Shown here: positions 1 through 9,726 of the stretch, piece after piece
Layout: each line of letters begins with the position of its first letter
Position numbering within the stretch: position 1 is the stretch's first letter
NCBI RefSeq assembly: GCF_032922745.1
Contig: NZ_CP136693.1
Span: forward strand, 2,976,001-3,040,000
Length of the DNA stretch: 64,000 nucleotides
Reading direction: 5' to 3'
Origin: Marinobacter salarius
Lineage (GTDB): Bacteria; Pseudomonadota; Gammaproteobacteria; Pseudomonadales; Oleiphilaceae
Position numbers and translations under genes: made by a program
Notes under the pieces: generated by a model
What the model saw: only the letters and a program-made list of their open reading frames with translations
Database searches by the model: none
What the model was told of the DNA's origin: nothing

Positions 1-40
1 ACGTGTTCAGTGTCATACGATAGAGCCCTCAGGCGGTTCA

Positions 41-1588
41 TCAACTGTTTTTATCATTTTGGCCCGTTTGTAGCGTGTTGAGCTCGTAAATATCCGTGCG
101 CCGGTCTTTCAGGTTGGTCACAGAGCCTTCATTGCGCACCAGCTTCAGCTTTTCCAGGTCCATATCGGAAAACATGATCATTTCCGTATTCGGCGTGGTT
201 TCCGCCATTACCGCATCGTGGGGGAACGCAAAGTCCGACGGCGAGAATACGGAGGACTGGGCGTACTGCACATCCAGGTTCTCAACCTTCGGAAGGTTAC
301 CCACACTACCGGTGATCACCACGTAACACTCATTTTCAATCGCACGCGCCTGGGCACAGTGTCGGACCCGGAGGTAGCCGTTCTTGGTGTCCGTCCAGAA
401 CGGCACCAGAATAATATCCACCTCCTCAATGGCAGCCAGGCGCCCCAATTCAGGGAATTCGATGTCGTAACAGATCATGATGGCCACGCGGCCGGCGTCG
501 GTGTCAAACACCTGGAATTTTTCACCGCCCTCGATGACCCAGTCACGGCGTTCGTGGGGCGTGATATGGATCTTGCGCTGCTCATCCACTCGACCGTCGC
601 GGTGGCAAAGATACGACACGTTGTAGACCCGATCATTTTCGAGCAGCGGCATTGAGCCGGTAATGATGTTGATGTTGTAGCTGACTGCCATTTCCGACAT
701 CTGGTTTCGGAACTGTTCAGTAAAGCCTGCCAGAAAGCGAATGGCCCGGGTCTGGTCCAATTGGTCGGTCAGGCCCATCAGCGGAGCGTTAAAGAACTCT
801 GGAAACAGCGCGAAATCGCTCTTGTAGTCCGAGAGTGCATCCACAAAGTACTCCACCTGCTCCAGCACTTCTTCCACAGACGTAAACTCACGCATCTGCC
901 ATTGAACCGCACCCAAACGCACCTGTGTTTTCTTGACACTGAGTACCGGCGAGGGCGGGGTATAGAGGATGTTCCGCCATTCCAGCAGCGTCGCGTATCC
1001 CAGGGATTTTTCGTCTTCCGGCAGGTATTTGTGCATCAGCCGGGTGACCTGGAAGTCGTTGGACAGCTGAAAGCTGAGAATCGGATCGTAAATATCCTTG
1101 CGATCCACTCGCTGGATGTATTCTTCCGGGGAATGCTGGTCTGAATACTTGTGATACCCCGGAATCCGCCCACCTGCGAGGATGGCGCGCAGGTTCATGG
1201 ATCGGCAGAGTTCCTTTCGGGCCTCATACAACCGCCGACCGAGGCGGTAGCCGCGATAATCGGGGTGGATAAATACATCGAGACCGTAAAGCGAGTCGCC
1301 CTTGGCGTTGTGCCATATCTTTTCGTTGCGCAGGATCAGGTCGTCGTAGGTATGGGGGTTGCTGAACCGCTCATACTTGACGCAAACCGTGAGGGCCACG
1401 GCCACCAGGTCACCGGATTCCTCGATACAGATCTGTCCATCCGGAAACTGCTGCACCAGAGCTTCAATCGTGTCCTCTGGCCAGGCACCGCCAATATCGT
1501 CATAAACCCTGTCCATCAGTCGCTGGAGCTGTGGGTAATCGTTACTGGTCAGGTTACGAAGGTTGAGGTGCAGTTCTTCGTGGGCCAT
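41..1588 (-). CDS. Bifunctional GNAT N-acetyltransferase / carbon-nitrogen hydrolase
   Basis: A 515-residue two-domain protein. Residues about 1-190 look like a GNAT acetyltransferase, with the acetyl-CoA loop around DYRGYRLGRRLYEAR. Residues about 225-490 form a nitrilase-superfamily amidohydrolase. All three parts of the Glu-Lys-Cys triad are visible: Glu in LFPEFF, Lys in RKIHITPHE and Cys in MICYDIEFPE. The family hydrolyses non-peptide C-N bonds, and the acetyltransferase half may act on a related amine or amide, but the substrate is unknown. The start codon follows a purine-rich stretch. The length is normal for this known fusion architecture, which occurs in many proteobacteria. It is probably cytoplasmic, since no signal peptide is seen. 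It appears to be transcribed alone. Confidence 0.88.
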   Translation of the reverse strand: MAHEELHLNLRNLTSNDYPQLQRLMDRVYDDIGGAWPEDTIEALVQQFPDGQICIEESGDLVAVALTVCVKYERFSNPHTYDDLILRNEKIWHNAKGDSLYGLDVFIHPDYRGYRLGRRLYEARKELCRSMNLRAILAGGRIPGYHKYSDQHSPEEYIQRVDRKDIYDPILSFQLSNDFQVTRLMHKYLPEDEKSLGYATLLEWRNILYTPPSPVLSVKKTQVRLGAVQWQMREFTSVEEVLEQVEYFVDALSDYKSDFALFPEFFNAPLMGLTDQLDQTRAIRFLAGFTEQFRNQMSEMAVSYNINIITGSMPLLENDRVYNVSYLCHRDGRVDEQRKIHITPHERRDWVIEGGEKFQVFDTDAGRVAIMICYDIEFPELGRLAAIEEVDIILVPFWTDTKNGYLRVRHCAQARAIENECYVVITGSVGNLPKVENLDVQYAQSSVFSPSDFAFPHDAVMAETTPNTEMIMFSDMDLEKLKLVRNEGSVTNLKDRRTDIYELNTLQTGQNDKNS

Positions 1589-1809
1589 ATACGGCAGCTC
1601 CCGTTAGGTGTGGAAATGACGGCAAGAATTGTTGATTGCCTGGGTATTTTATCAGAGAGCGCTAAAGACTTCTTATTAGATAGAGCTAAGGACTTTGCAG
1701 CAAACGCCGAAAACCAGTTTATGAATAATCGGCAGCCGATACGCTGTTTGAATCGGTTGGTCACACACTGAGCCAGAACGTATCACGATTCAGGGTTTGA
1801 GTAGGACGC

Positions 1810-2733
1810 TTATTTTGGCCCGGATAATTTCCGGATTCGCCGTTGGAGTTCGAGGAGGGTGCGGCTGCCAATGGCCTGGGATTCCTCAGTCAGGTAGGGA
1901 TTCTCCAGGACAAGGACGTTCCGGCTATGCAGGTTCAGCTCATTGATGGTCTGGCCATAGTATTGGTCCAGGTATGCGCCGAAGCTGCCATCGAAAATGG
2001 CGCGTTCCATACCCAATTGAAGCCGGTGAGCCGTTTCATGGTCGTGGCGGTTGACGAAGAAGTATGAGGGCATTGGGTAAGCCAATAGCAGGTCGGGTTC
2101 GATGACGAAGTCCTGATTGTTTTCAAGCTTCAGATCGAACATGACCTCACTGACACCCCGAGCGAAGCAGTCAAAACGATGATTTTCCAGCATGCGGAAA
2201 AGGATTTCGTAACGCGAGTGAGTCACCACATTGACTCCGTTGACCTGCAGAATCGCGGAGTCCGGCCAGTGTGCGCCCTGGCCGATGCGGATGCCGGCTT
2301 CCTGCAGGCTGCCGAGACTGCGGATACCCTTGAACCTGGGCAATGATTCCTTAAGCACGACACACACGCGAAGCCCCAGAAGCCCGCCATCAATCGGTAT
2401 TGGTATCGCCTGCAGGTTCTCTTCCCTCTGGCTCGATGTTGCAACATTTGCGAGGTCGACCAAACCTGATTGCTGTCGCTCAAGTTCACGGATCACCCGG
2501 CCCTGGGCCATCTCCGGGGTACGGGTGATTTGATAGGAACCGTATTCCGGAGTCTTGTTCAAGGCGAGGGCGACCAGGGCACGTATGGGCGGGCTGTCGT
2601 AATTGCGGTACCACAGACGATATTCCCTTGCCTGTGTTTCTCCAGATGGGTATTCCGAAGACACACCGGTTCCCGGGCAAACCAGAAACAATGCCAGGGC
2701 CGTTAGCCAGCCATGCGCACGCCTCACTTTCAT
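1810..2733 (-). CDS. Periplasmic solute-binding-like protein of unknown ligand
   Basis: A secreted protein of about 307 residues. I start it at 2733 because a GGAG motif lies about 9 bases upstream and the N-terminus (MKVRRAHGWLTALALFLV) is then a clean signal peptide. An ATG at 2742 sits too close to that motif, and another at 2790 would bury the signal. The body resembles the bacterial extracellular solute-binding fold used by amino-acid-type binding proteins and by several sensory periplasmic proteins. Examples are GLLGLRVCVVLKESL and an NRHDHETAHRLQLGMERAI segment near the C-terminus. No transporter genes are adjacent, so a sensory or orphan binding role is as likely as transport. Confidence 0.7.
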   Translation of the reverse strand: MKVRRAHGWLTALALFLVCPGTGVSSEYPSGETQAREYRLWYRNYDSPPIRALVALALNKTPEYGSYQITRTPEMAQGRVIRELERQQSGLVDLANVATSSQREENLQAIPIPIDGGLLGLRVCVVLKESLPRFKGIRSLGSLQEAGIRIGQGAHWPDSAILQVNGVNVVTHSRYEILFRMLENHRFDCFARGVSEVMFDLKLENNQDFVIEPDLLLAYPMPSYFFVNRHDHETAHRLQLGMERAIFDGSFGAYLDQYYGQTINELNLHSRNVLVLENPYLTEESQAIGSRTLLELQRRIRKLSGPK

Positions 2734-2909
2734 TGAAGACATACTCCCGCGTCCATTCGAGTTTCTTGTGGTTGCCCGTTTTGATATCAAAGCAGTTTAG
2801 GTGAATTTCCATGTCGGGGAAGGATTTGCCGTAAAAAATCCCAAAAACAGTTGCGATACCTTTCAAACGGTTGCAATCATGGGTGTTAAATCACTAACAG
2901 GTAAAAAAC

Positions 2910-3461
2910 ATGGCGTTCATCGACAATCTGATAGGTGCAACCGGCCATTGGGTGTCTGAGTCGGACCCTGGGGCGCGAATCACCCATCCGCTGGCATGGC
3001 TCCGTAAAACCAGTGGTTACGCGGCCGTTAACCGGATTATTGGCCTATCGATCCCGTTTGCACCACGGAATCGATTCAGTGTTGAGGAGATTCGCCCGGG
3101 GTTCGTTAAGGCAAGAATACGCCTGAAAGGCAATAAGAACCACTTTGGCAGCCTCTACGCTGGTGCCTACTTCCTCGTGGCGGAAATTCCCGGTGGCGTG
3201 TTGACGTTGTTTGATCTGGGGCCGGCTTATACGCCCATTCTCAAGGAAATGACGCTTCAGTTCCTGCAGCCGGCAAACTCCGACGTGTTTGTGGAGTTCT
3301 CACTGGACGCCGCCACGGTGGAAGACATCAAGGCTGAGGCCGATGCAACGGGTAGGGCTGCGTTTGAGCTGCAGGGCACACTGTACGACAGTGAAGGTAA
3401 CCATGTGGCCACCTCCATGGCCCAATATCGAGTTCGCAAGAAAGGCTTCCAGGCGCAATGA
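2910..3461 (+). CDS. DUF4442 hotdog-fold thioesterase-like protein
   Basis: A 183-residue cytoplasmic protein resembling the DUF4442 / YiiD C-terminal group of hotdog-fold putative thioesterases. The typical stretch KNHFGSLYAGAYFLVAEIPG (residues about 73-92) marks the central hotdog helix. Members are thought to bind acyl-CoA-like ligands, but their in vivo substrate is mostly unknown. The start follows an AACAGGTAAAAAAC-type weak ribosome-binding region. It is divergent from the binding-like gene and convergent with recQ, which ends 12 bases downstream, so it is probably monocistronic. Confidence 0.75.
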   Translation: MAFIDNLIGATGHWVSESDPGARITHPLAWLRKTSGYAAVNRIIGLSIPFAPRNRFSVEEIRPGFVKARIRLKGNKNHFGSLYAGAYFLVAEIPGGVLTLFDLGPAYTPILKEMTLQFLQPANSDVFVEFSLDAATVEDIKAEADATGRAAFELQGTLYDSEGNHVATSMAQYRVRKKGFQAQ

Positions 3462-3473
3462 GCTGAGGTCCAT

Positions 3474-5330
3474 TCAGGCGCCGTCCAACTCCCGTAGGGC
3501 GGCGAGGAAAGTCTCCCCATATTTTTCGAGCTTTGCCGCACCCACGCCGTTTATCTCAGCCATTTCGGCAAGGCTGTTCGGCTTCTTGTCCAGGATCTCA
3601 AACAGCGTGGCATCGTGGAAAATCACGTAGGGTGGCACGCCTTTCTCATCCGCCAGCGATTTGCGACAGGCGCGTAGCGCTTCCCAGCCGGGTTTGTCCG
3701 TGATCTGGTCCGCGATCCTGCGGCGGCCGGCCCCTGATGATCCACGGCCACTGGAGGCTTTCACCACGGGATCTTTGCGTAATTGGATGGCAACCTCTCC
3801 CTTAAGTAGCGGGCGGCATTGCTCCGTAAGCTGCAACGCTCCGTAGCCTTCCGGGTCAGCCCTGAGGTAACCGTTGGCCACCAACTGACGGAACACGGAC
3901 TTCCAGTCATTAGCCGACAACTCGGTACCAATGCCGTAGGTGGAAACCGTTTGATGGCCGGACTGCAGGATACGTTCGTTCTCAGAGCCGCGTAACACAT
4001 CAATTAAATATGTGACCCCGAAACGTTGCCCGGTCCTGAAGACGCAGGATAGCGCCTTCTGAACGGCAACCTTACCGTCCCAGGTTTCCGGTGGGGTCAG
4101 GCAGGTATCACAGTTCCCGCAGGGCTGTTCAAGGGTGTCGCCGAAATACCGCAGCAACACCTGTCGCCGACAGCTTGTCACTTCGCACAGGCCTAGCATG
4201 GCATCCAGTTTCTGGCGCTCAACCCGTTTGAAGTGGTCATTGCCCATGGAGCTCTCGAGCATCTGTCGCAGTTTGATTACGTCCTGCAGGCCATACACCA
4301 TCCAGGCGGTCGAAGGCTTTCCGTCACGGCCGGCTCGGCCGGTTTCCTGATAATAGGCTTCCAGGCTTTTGGGCAGGTCCAGGTGGGCGACAAATCGCAC
4401 GTCGGGCTTGTCGATGCCCATGCCAAAAGCAATGGTGGCCACGATGATCACGCCATCCTCGCGAAGGAAGCGCTCCTGATGCCGCGCACGATCACCCGCA
4501 TTGAGGCCCGCATGATAGGGCAGAGCGGTGTAGCCTTTGTCACTGAGCAGCTTCGCGGTGCTGTCGACTTTATTGCGGGAGAGGCAATAAACGATGCCAC
4601 AGTCGCCATCATGTTCCGCTTTAATAAAATCCAGTAATTGTTTGTTAGCGTTGGTTTTTGGGGCAACCCTGTACTGGATATTCGGGCGGTCAAAGCCACT
4701 GATAAAATGTCGGGCTTCGGTCAGAGAAAGCCGTTCGGCGATCTCCTTGCGGGTGCGCTCGTCAGCTGTGGCGGTGAGCGCAATGCGGGGTACGTCCGGG
4801 AATTCATGAGCCAGCCGGCTTAGCTCCAGGTAGTCGGAGCGGAAGTCGTGCCCCCACTGGGACACACAGTGAGCTTCATCGATGGCAAACAGGGAAATGG
4901 ATGCGTGATGCAACAGGTCCAGTGTTCGAGGCTGTATGAGCCGTTCCGGAGCACAGTAAAGAAGGTCGAGTTCGCCCGTCATAAGGGCGTTTTCAGTATC
5001 CCGGGCCTGTTCGAAATCCATGGTGGAGTTCAGAAACGCGGCCCTAACGCCCAGTTCTTTCAACGCCGCCACCTGATCCTGCATCAGTGCGATCAGCGGT
5101 GATATGACGATGGCCGTTCCGGCGCGAACCAGGGCTGGCACCTGATAACAGAGGGATTTGCCGCCGCCGGTGGGCATCAATACCAACGCATCGCCACCAT
5201 TAACAAGTTCGCGGATAATGTCGCCCTGTAAGGGCCGGAAAGTCTCGTAGCCGAAAACACGATGCAGGACTTCTTCCGGGTCCTGGTCGGAAACACGGGG
5301 GCGCTCTGTGCTGAGTTGTGCAAAATCCAT
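3474..5330 (-). CDS. recQ: ATP-dependent DNA helicase RecQ
   Basis: A 618-residue RecQ-family 3'-5' DNA helicase for recombinational repair and fork restart. In order it shows: a family-specific N-terminal FGYETFRPLQGDII motif; Walker A (MPTGGGKSLCYQVP, near residue 55); the DEAH box (FAIDEAHCVSQWGHDFR); the helicase C-terminal domain (IVYCLSRNKV, then YYQETGRAGRDG); a zinc-binding cysteine set (CRRQVLLRYFG, then CGNCDTC); a winged-helix RQC region; and a C-terminal HRDC domain. Length and domain order are those of E. coli-type RecQ (about 610 residues). Start ATG at 5330. It is convergent with the DUF4442 gene and divergent from the acyltransferase gene. Confidence 0.97.
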   Translation of the reverse strand: MDFAQLSTERPRVSDQDPEEVLHRVFGYETFRPLQGDIIRELVNGGDALVLMPTGGGKSLCYQVPALVRAGTAIVISPLIALMQDQVAALKELGVRAAFLNSTMDFEQARDTENALMTGELDLLYCAPERLIQPRTLDLLHHASISLFAIDEAHCVSQWGHDFRSDYLELSRLAHEFPDVPRIALTATADERTRKEIAERLSLTEARHFISGFDRPNIQYRVAPKTNANKQLLDFIKAEHDGDCGIVYCLSRNKVDSTAKLLSDKGYTALPYHAGLNAGDRARHQERFLREDGVIIVATIAFGMGIDKPDVRFVAHLDLPKSLEAYYQETGRAGRDGKPSTAWMVYGLQDVIKLRQMLESSMGNDHFKRVERQKLDAMLGLCEVTSCRRQVLLRYFGDTLEQPCGNCDTCLTPPETWDGKVAVQKALSCVFRTGQRFGVTYLIDVLRGSENERILQSGHQTVSTYGIGTELSANDWKSVFRQLVANGYLRADPEGYGALQLTEQCRPLLKGEVAIQLRKDPVVKASSGRGSSGAGRRRIADQITDKPGWEALRACRKSLADEKGVPPYVIFHDATLFEILDKKPNSLAEMAEINGVGAAKLEKYGETFLAALRELDGA

Positions 5331-5508
5331 GAGTTGGCCAGCGGTTTTGGTTGTCGGTAAACGTTAGGGCGTTAGCTCGGATGTCAGAAAGTGCCGTTCT
5401 GGCAGGCGAGCCATCATACCAGAAACCGGCCAGGGAATCGGCGGAGACAAACAAACCTTATAAACGCTACAATGCGCCTTTTTTCTGCACCCAACAAACA
5501 GGAACTCC

Positions 5509-6720
5509 ATGCAGGAATTTGACGCCATCCGACCTTACTCGGACGAGGAAACCGGAACCGCCATCAACAATCTGGTACGGGATCCGGAATTTCTGGACAT
5601 GATTGGCCGCTTCAAATCGCCCACACTGGCCAAATGGGCACCGGCGGTTCTCCGGGTATGGGTCAAGCGCTGGCTGGCCAACCACTTCGGCGGGGTTACT
5701 CGTATCGATGATCTCCAGGCGCGATTGTCTGGTTACGTTGGCGAACTGGTTGATCACACAACGACCCGGGTTACCCACAGTGGACTGGAAAATCTGGACA
5801 AGCAGACCGCTTACCTGTTCATCTCCAACCACCGCGACATTGTGTTTGACCCGATGGTAGTCAATTACCTGCTGTTTGCGAACGACTTCAACACCACGCG
5901 TATTGCCATCGGCGACAACCTGCTGGCGAACCGCGTGTTTGCCGAGATGATGCGGCTGAACAAGAGTTTTGTTGTCCGCCGCAGCATGACCAGTCCGCGT
6001 GAAATGCGAGACGCCTACATCATGCTTTCGGCGTTTATAAATCACAGTATTGATAACAACGAGAGCATCTGGATTGCTCAGCGTGAAGGGCGCGCCAAAG
6101 ACGGGCTGGATTTCACCGATCCCGCCATCGTCAAAATGTTTTATATGAGCCAAAAGAAAAGCGGGTTGGATTTTGGCGAAGCCATGAACCGGCTGCACAT
6201 CGTTCCAGTCTCTATTGCGTACGAGTATGACCCGTGCGATATGGATAAGGCCCGAGAGCTGGAAACCCGCTCCCGCACGGGGAAGTACATTAAGGCGGAA
6301 GGCGAGGATACCGACCAGATTATGCGCGGGCTTACGGGATTCAAGGGGCATGTGCACGTACATTTTGGCGCGCCCATCGCGAATGCCGAAAACACGCCAA
6401 AGGAACTGGCTGCCCGGATCGATCGGGAGATGCATGCCAACTATCACTTGCACACGTCCAATCTGGTGGCCTATCAGCAACGGGGCATACACCCTGATTC
6501 ACACGCCACCAGAGACTCTGTGAGCGATGCGGTCGTGACGGCAGAAGCCTGGTCAGCGGCGGAAATTGAAGCTGCTGAAGCGGAGATGGAGCGTCGACTT
6601 GATGCCTGCGACCCGGCGATTCGGCCCTATCTGCTGGATATGTACGCCAACCCGGTGGTGACAGCACTTGAGGCCCACAATGGCAATGGCGCGACGAATA
6701 CACCAACGGAACAATCCTGA
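5509..6720 (+). CDS. PlsC-family glycerolipid acyltransferase
   Basis: A 403-residue 1-acylglycerol-3-phosphate acyltransferase-like protein. The first acyltransferase motif is visible as ISNHRDIVFDP (about residue 105). Block III follows as IWIAQREGRAKDG (about 188-200) and block IV as IVPVSIAYEYDPCD. These catalyse acyl transfer onto a lysophospholipid or similar acceptor. The spacing between His and the following Asp differs slightly from the textbook HX4D, so the acceptor may not be standard lysophosphatidate. The C-terminal third after about residue 290 is not diagnostic. It lies just upstream of the carboxylesterase gene with 15 bases between them, suggesting co-transcription. Confidence 0.82.
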   Translation: MQEFDAIRPYSDEETGTAINNLVRDPEFLDMIGRFKSPTLAKWAPAVLRVWVKRWLANHFGGVTRIDDLQARLSGYVGELVDHTTTRVTHSGLENLDKQTAYLFISNHRDIVFDPMVVNYLLFANDFNTTRIAIGDNLLANRVFAEMMRLNKSFVVRRSMTSPREMRDAYIMLSAFINHSIDNNESIWIAQREGRAKDGLDFTDPAIVKMFYMSQKKSGLDFGEAMNRLHIVPVSIAYEYDPCDMDKARELETRSRTGKYIKAEGEDTDQIMRGLTGFKGHVHVHFGAPIANAENTPKELAARIDREMHANYHLHTSNLVAYQQRGIHPDSHATRDSVSDAVVTAEAWSAAEIEAAEAEMERRLDACDPAIRPYLLDMYANPVVTALEAHNGNGATNTPTEQS

Positions 6721-6735
6721 TACCCGAGGTATTTT

Positions 6736-7395
6736 GTGCAAGAACTTCAATATATTGAATTTGAAACCAATCCCCATCCTACTGCTGCCGTTATCTGGCT
6801 GCATGGCCTTGGAGCCAGTGGCCATGATTTCGAGCCGGTAGTGCCGGAGTTGGGGTTGCCCGACAATGCAGCTGTTCGGTTCATTTTTCCTCACGCCCCC
6901 AACATGCCGGTCACCATTAACGGTGGAATGACGATGCCAGCCTGGTACGACATCAAGGCAATGGATATTGATCGAGTGGTGGACACCGATCAGTTGATGG
7001 CCTCGTCAGACGCGGTTGCAAAACTGGTGGACCGGGAAATTGAGCGTGGCGTGAAGAGCGAGAACATTGTGATTGCCGGATTTTCCCAGGGGGGCGCCGT
7101 GGCCTACGAGCTTGGGTTGAGCTATCCGAAGCGCCTGGCGGGCATTATTGCCCTGTCAACATACTTTGCCACGGCGAAGACTGTGAAGTGCTCAGAGGCG
7201 AATCGTGATATCCCGATCCGGATCTATCATGGCACCTTTGACCCCATGGTACCGGAGGCCCTGGGCCGGCAAAGCGTGGAAAAGCTGCAGGACATGGGGT
7301 TTGAACCCACGTATGAGACCTATCCGATGGAACACAGCGTGTGCATGGAAGAGATCGTGGATATCGGTAAGTTCCTTCGCGATAACGTGCTGTAA
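6736..7395 (+). CDS. Carboxylesterase / phospholipase-type alpha/beta hydrolase
   Basis: A 219-residue alpha/beta hydrolase of the acyl-protein-thioesterase / EstB carboxylesterase type. The nucleophile elbow GFSQGGAVA carries the catalytic Ser (about residue 117). Asp lies in GTFDPMVP and His in MEHSVCMEE near the C-terminus, completing the triad. An early WLHGLGASGHDFEP forms the oxyanion region. The family hydrolyses short-chain esters or lysophospholipids in the cytoplasm. The start is GTG at 6736, preceded by a CCGAGGT motif. It follows the acyltransferase by 15 bases, so the two may form a lipid-remodelling unit. It ends in a shared hairpin with trkH. Confidence 0.9.
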   Translation: MQELQYIEFETNPHPTAAVIWLHGLGASGHDFEPVVPELGLPDNAAVRFIFPHAPNMPVTINGGMTMPAWYDIKAMDIDRVVDTDQLMASSDAVAKLVDREIERGVKSENIVIAGFSQGGAVAYELGLSYPKRLAGIIALSTYFATAKTVKCSEANRDIPIRIYHGTFDPMVPEALGRQSVEKLQDMGFEPTYETYPMEHSVCMEEIVDIGKFLRDNVL

Positions 7396-7415
7396 AGCTC
7401 GCCTGCCGTTCGATT

Positions 7416-7457
7416 GGCGAAGCCTAAGCAGGGCAGGTTGCCTCGCTTAGCTTCGCC
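7416..7457. terminator. Inverted repeat between convergent esterase and trkH genes
   Basis: GGCGAAGCCTAAGC (7416-7429) pairs with GCTTAGCTTCGCC (7445-7457) with one bulged base. The repeat sits between two convergent genes and overlaps the trkH stop codon. No long T-run follows on either strand, so a bidirectional terminator is inferred from position and stem strength. Confidence 0.6.
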
Positions 7458-8946
7458 AGAACGCTGGTGAAAGCACAATCACCACGCTCAGTATTTCCAG
7501 ACGCCCCATCAGCATACCCACCGATAGAATCCATTTGGCAAGCTCCGGGAGCGGTGCAAAAGTGCCCGCTGGCCCAATTGTGTCGCCGAGCGCCGGGCCG
7601 ACGTTGGTCAGCACGGTGAGTGCTCCGGACAGGCTGGTGATAAAGTCCAACTGCAGAGCTGCCAGCGCGACCGTTATGATCAGCAGGCACAACAGAAAGA
7701 TAAAGGTGTAGGCAATCATCGAAGCGATAATTTCGTCGCTGACCGCGCGGCCATTGTAGTTGCGGGTGAATATGGCCCTGGGATGCAGCAGCCGCATCAG
7801 CTGCTCCCTCAGTACGATCAATGAGAGCTGGAAGCGGAACACTTTCATGCCCCCGGCTGTTGAGCCGGAGCACCCGCCGATAAACATCAGAAAGAAAAAC
7901 AGCACAAACGCAAGTGGGCCCCACGCAGAGTAATCTTCCGAGGCATAGCCTGTTGTTGTGACCACAGACGTGACATTGAAGAGTGTCGACACGTAGCCGT
8001 TAACGAGGTCGAACTCCACTGGTGAGACGTACCAGCGGTAAAGAGTCAGTAAGGCAGGTACCACCAGCAGGATGGTCACGAACAGCCGCACCTGCTGATC
8101 CCTGAACAGCACGCCGTGCTGGCCATGCATTTCCCGGACAAAAAGAAAGAACGGCATGCTGCCGATCATCATGAACAGGGTGGCTTCCAACAGAATCAGG
8201 TTGGAGTCGAACTTGCCCATGGACAAGTCGGATGTGGAGAAGCCACCGGTCGCAATACTCGTCAGGCCATGGTTGAACGCATCAAACAGGCTCATACCGG
8301 ACAACCAATAGGTCGTTACCGCAAGCACCGAAAACACCACGTAAACCAACAGCAGGCCCCGACTGAGGGTTTTCATTCGCGGCAGGGCCTTGTCAGTCCA
8401 TTCTGAAGATTCCGTTGCAAAAAGCCGCATGCCGCCCACGCGGAGGAAGGGCAATACGGCAACGAACATGCCGATGATCCCGATGCCACCAATCCATTGC
8501 AGTACAGAGCGCCAGAGCAGTAGGTCCTGATCCATGGTGTCCAGGCCGGTAAGCACCGTGGCTCCGGTGGTGGTGATGCCGGATGTGCCTTCGAAAAAGG
8601 CCTCGCCGAGGGTGAGCCCCAGATCACTGAGATAGAACGGGAGCGAGGAGAGCAGGGCGATAATAAACCAGCTGGAGACGGTCAGCACGAACATGTAGCG
8701 GGGCTTCAGGTCTCTTGGCTGGCGATAGGTCGTGAGGATGCCCAGTAGTCCCGAGCCAAAACATATAGCCGCAGACTCCGCAAACGCCATGGCATTCGGC
8801 GATTCAGAAGTTACGAGAAGAAGCACAGGTAAGGTCATGAAAATACTAAGAAGTATAAACATGACGCTCATGATAAAGATTACGGGGTTCAGGTTTCTCA
8901 AAGGACGCTCTAGCCGGCTGAACAGAGAGACGGCGTCAGAATACAT
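7447..8946 (-). CDS. trkH: TrkH-family potassium uptake permease
   Basis: A 499-residue integral membrane protein of the TrkH/KtrB superfamily, the K+-translocating subunit that works with cytoplasmic TrkA. It has about ten hydrophobic segments arranged as repeated M1-P-M2 units. Pore-like signatures include EGTSGITTTGATVL, GLTSIATGGFSTSD, NVTSVVTTTGYASED and GGCSGSTAGGMKVFR. The last two are highly typical of TrkH. A marine or halophilic host needs rapid K+ uptake for osmotic adjustment. Start ATG at 8946. No trkA is in the window, which is normal because trkA and trkH are often unlinked. Confidence 0.93.
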   Translation of the reverse strand: MYSDAVSLFSRLERPLRNLNPVIFIMSVMFILLSIFMTLPVLLLVTSESPNAMAFAESAAICFGSGLLGILTTYRQPRDLKPRYMFVLTVSSWFIIALLSSLPFYLSDLGLTLGEAFFEGTSGITTTGATVLTGLDTMDQDLLLWRSVLQWIGGIGIIGMFVAVLPFLRVGGMRLFATESSEWTDKALPRMKTLSRGLLLVYVVFSVLAVTTYWLSGMSLFDAFNHGLTSIATGGFSTSDLSMGKFDSNLILLEATLFMMIGSMPFFLFVREMHGQHGVLFRDQQVRLFVTILLVVPALLTLYRWYVSPVEFDLVNGYVSTLFNVTSVVTTTGYASEDYSAWGPLAFVLFFFLMFIGGCSGSTAGGMKVFRFQLSLIVLREQLMRLLHPRAIFTRNYNGRAVSDEIIASMIAYTFIFLLCLLIITVALAALQLDFITSLSGALTVLTNVGPALGDTIGPAGTFAPLPELAKWILSVGMLMGRLEILSVVIVLSPAFWRS

Positions 8947-9113
8947 GCGGCTTGGGGCTTTCGCAAGGTGGAACCCGAAGTGTGTCAGGGTCTTACAGGT
9001 ACATTAAATCGCTGTAAATTCCGCGTAAATAAGGATCCTGCCGCTGGTGTTTGTCGTCAGCCTGATGCAACTTCGGATTGTGAGTCCGGTTTGGAATCAA
9101 TAGGAGTATTCAA

Positions 9114-9659
9114 ATGAAAAAGCCAATTGCACTGATGCTTGGTCTTTCCGCAGTACCTCTGATGGCGTTCTCCCAAAGCGCCTCCGCTGATGTCTACAAG
9201 TCTGGCGGCGGTAGCCTCTATGCCGGCCTGAACTACAGTTTTATCAATATCGAGAGCGGCGGCGACGACGTTGATGTTGGTACGCTGTCCGCGAAGGTTG
9301 GCGGCCTGGTGACGCCCTTTTTCGGGCTTGAAGCCCGCGGTGGTTTTGGTGTGGACGATGATCGTACTGGCGGCGTCGATTACTCGCTGGACAATTTTTT
9401 CGGCGGCTACGCCACCCTGAATCTGGCGAACGAATCGCCTGCAACACCCTACGTCATTTTCGGTGTTACCCGAGTTGAAGTGGAAGCGGAGTCGTTCCTG
9501 GGTACTACCACCGAGGATGAGTCGGACTTTTCCTATGGCGCTGGTGTGAATGTTGAGCTGTCACCGGAAGTGTCTGGCAACGTGGAATACATGCGTTACT
9601 ATGACAAGGATGGCTCCACCGTTGACGGCCTGGGCCTGGGCGTTACCTTCAACTTCTGA
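9114..9659 (+). CDS. Small outer-membrane beta-barrel protein
   Basis: A 181-residue protein with a clear Sec signal peptide (MKKPIALMLGLSAVPLMAF, cleavage near SASA-DV). The body consists of alternating amphipathic strands rich in Gly, Asp and aromatic residues. The final residues GLGLGVTFNF end in Phe, the signal read by the Bam complex. This fits the OmpA-like/OmpW-like porin-family small barrels (eight strands predicted). The ribosome-binding site AGGAG is placed 8 bases before the ATG. Function is unknown. It appears monocistronic, with 67 bases before acpH. Confidence 0.82.
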   Translation: MKKPIALMLGLSAVPLMAFSQSASADVYKSGGGSLYAGLNYSFINIESGGDDVDVGTLSAKVGGLVTPFFGLEARGGFGVDDDRTGGVDYSLDNFFGGYATLNLANESPATPYVIFGVTRVEVEAESFLGTTTEDESDFSYGAGVNVELSPEVSGNVEYMRYYDKDGSTVDGLGLGVTFNF

Positions 9660-9726
9660 TCGGAGCGCTCTGCAGACAGCAACCTTGGCGGCGGAGGCCT
9701 GTTCGCCGCCGTTATTGGGAGTCAGC

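Noticed and set aside
9550..9726. N-terminal extension of acpH in the same frame
   Set aside because: It overlaps the barrel gene, lacks family similarity, and the TTG at 9727 with GGGAG gives the exact family length.
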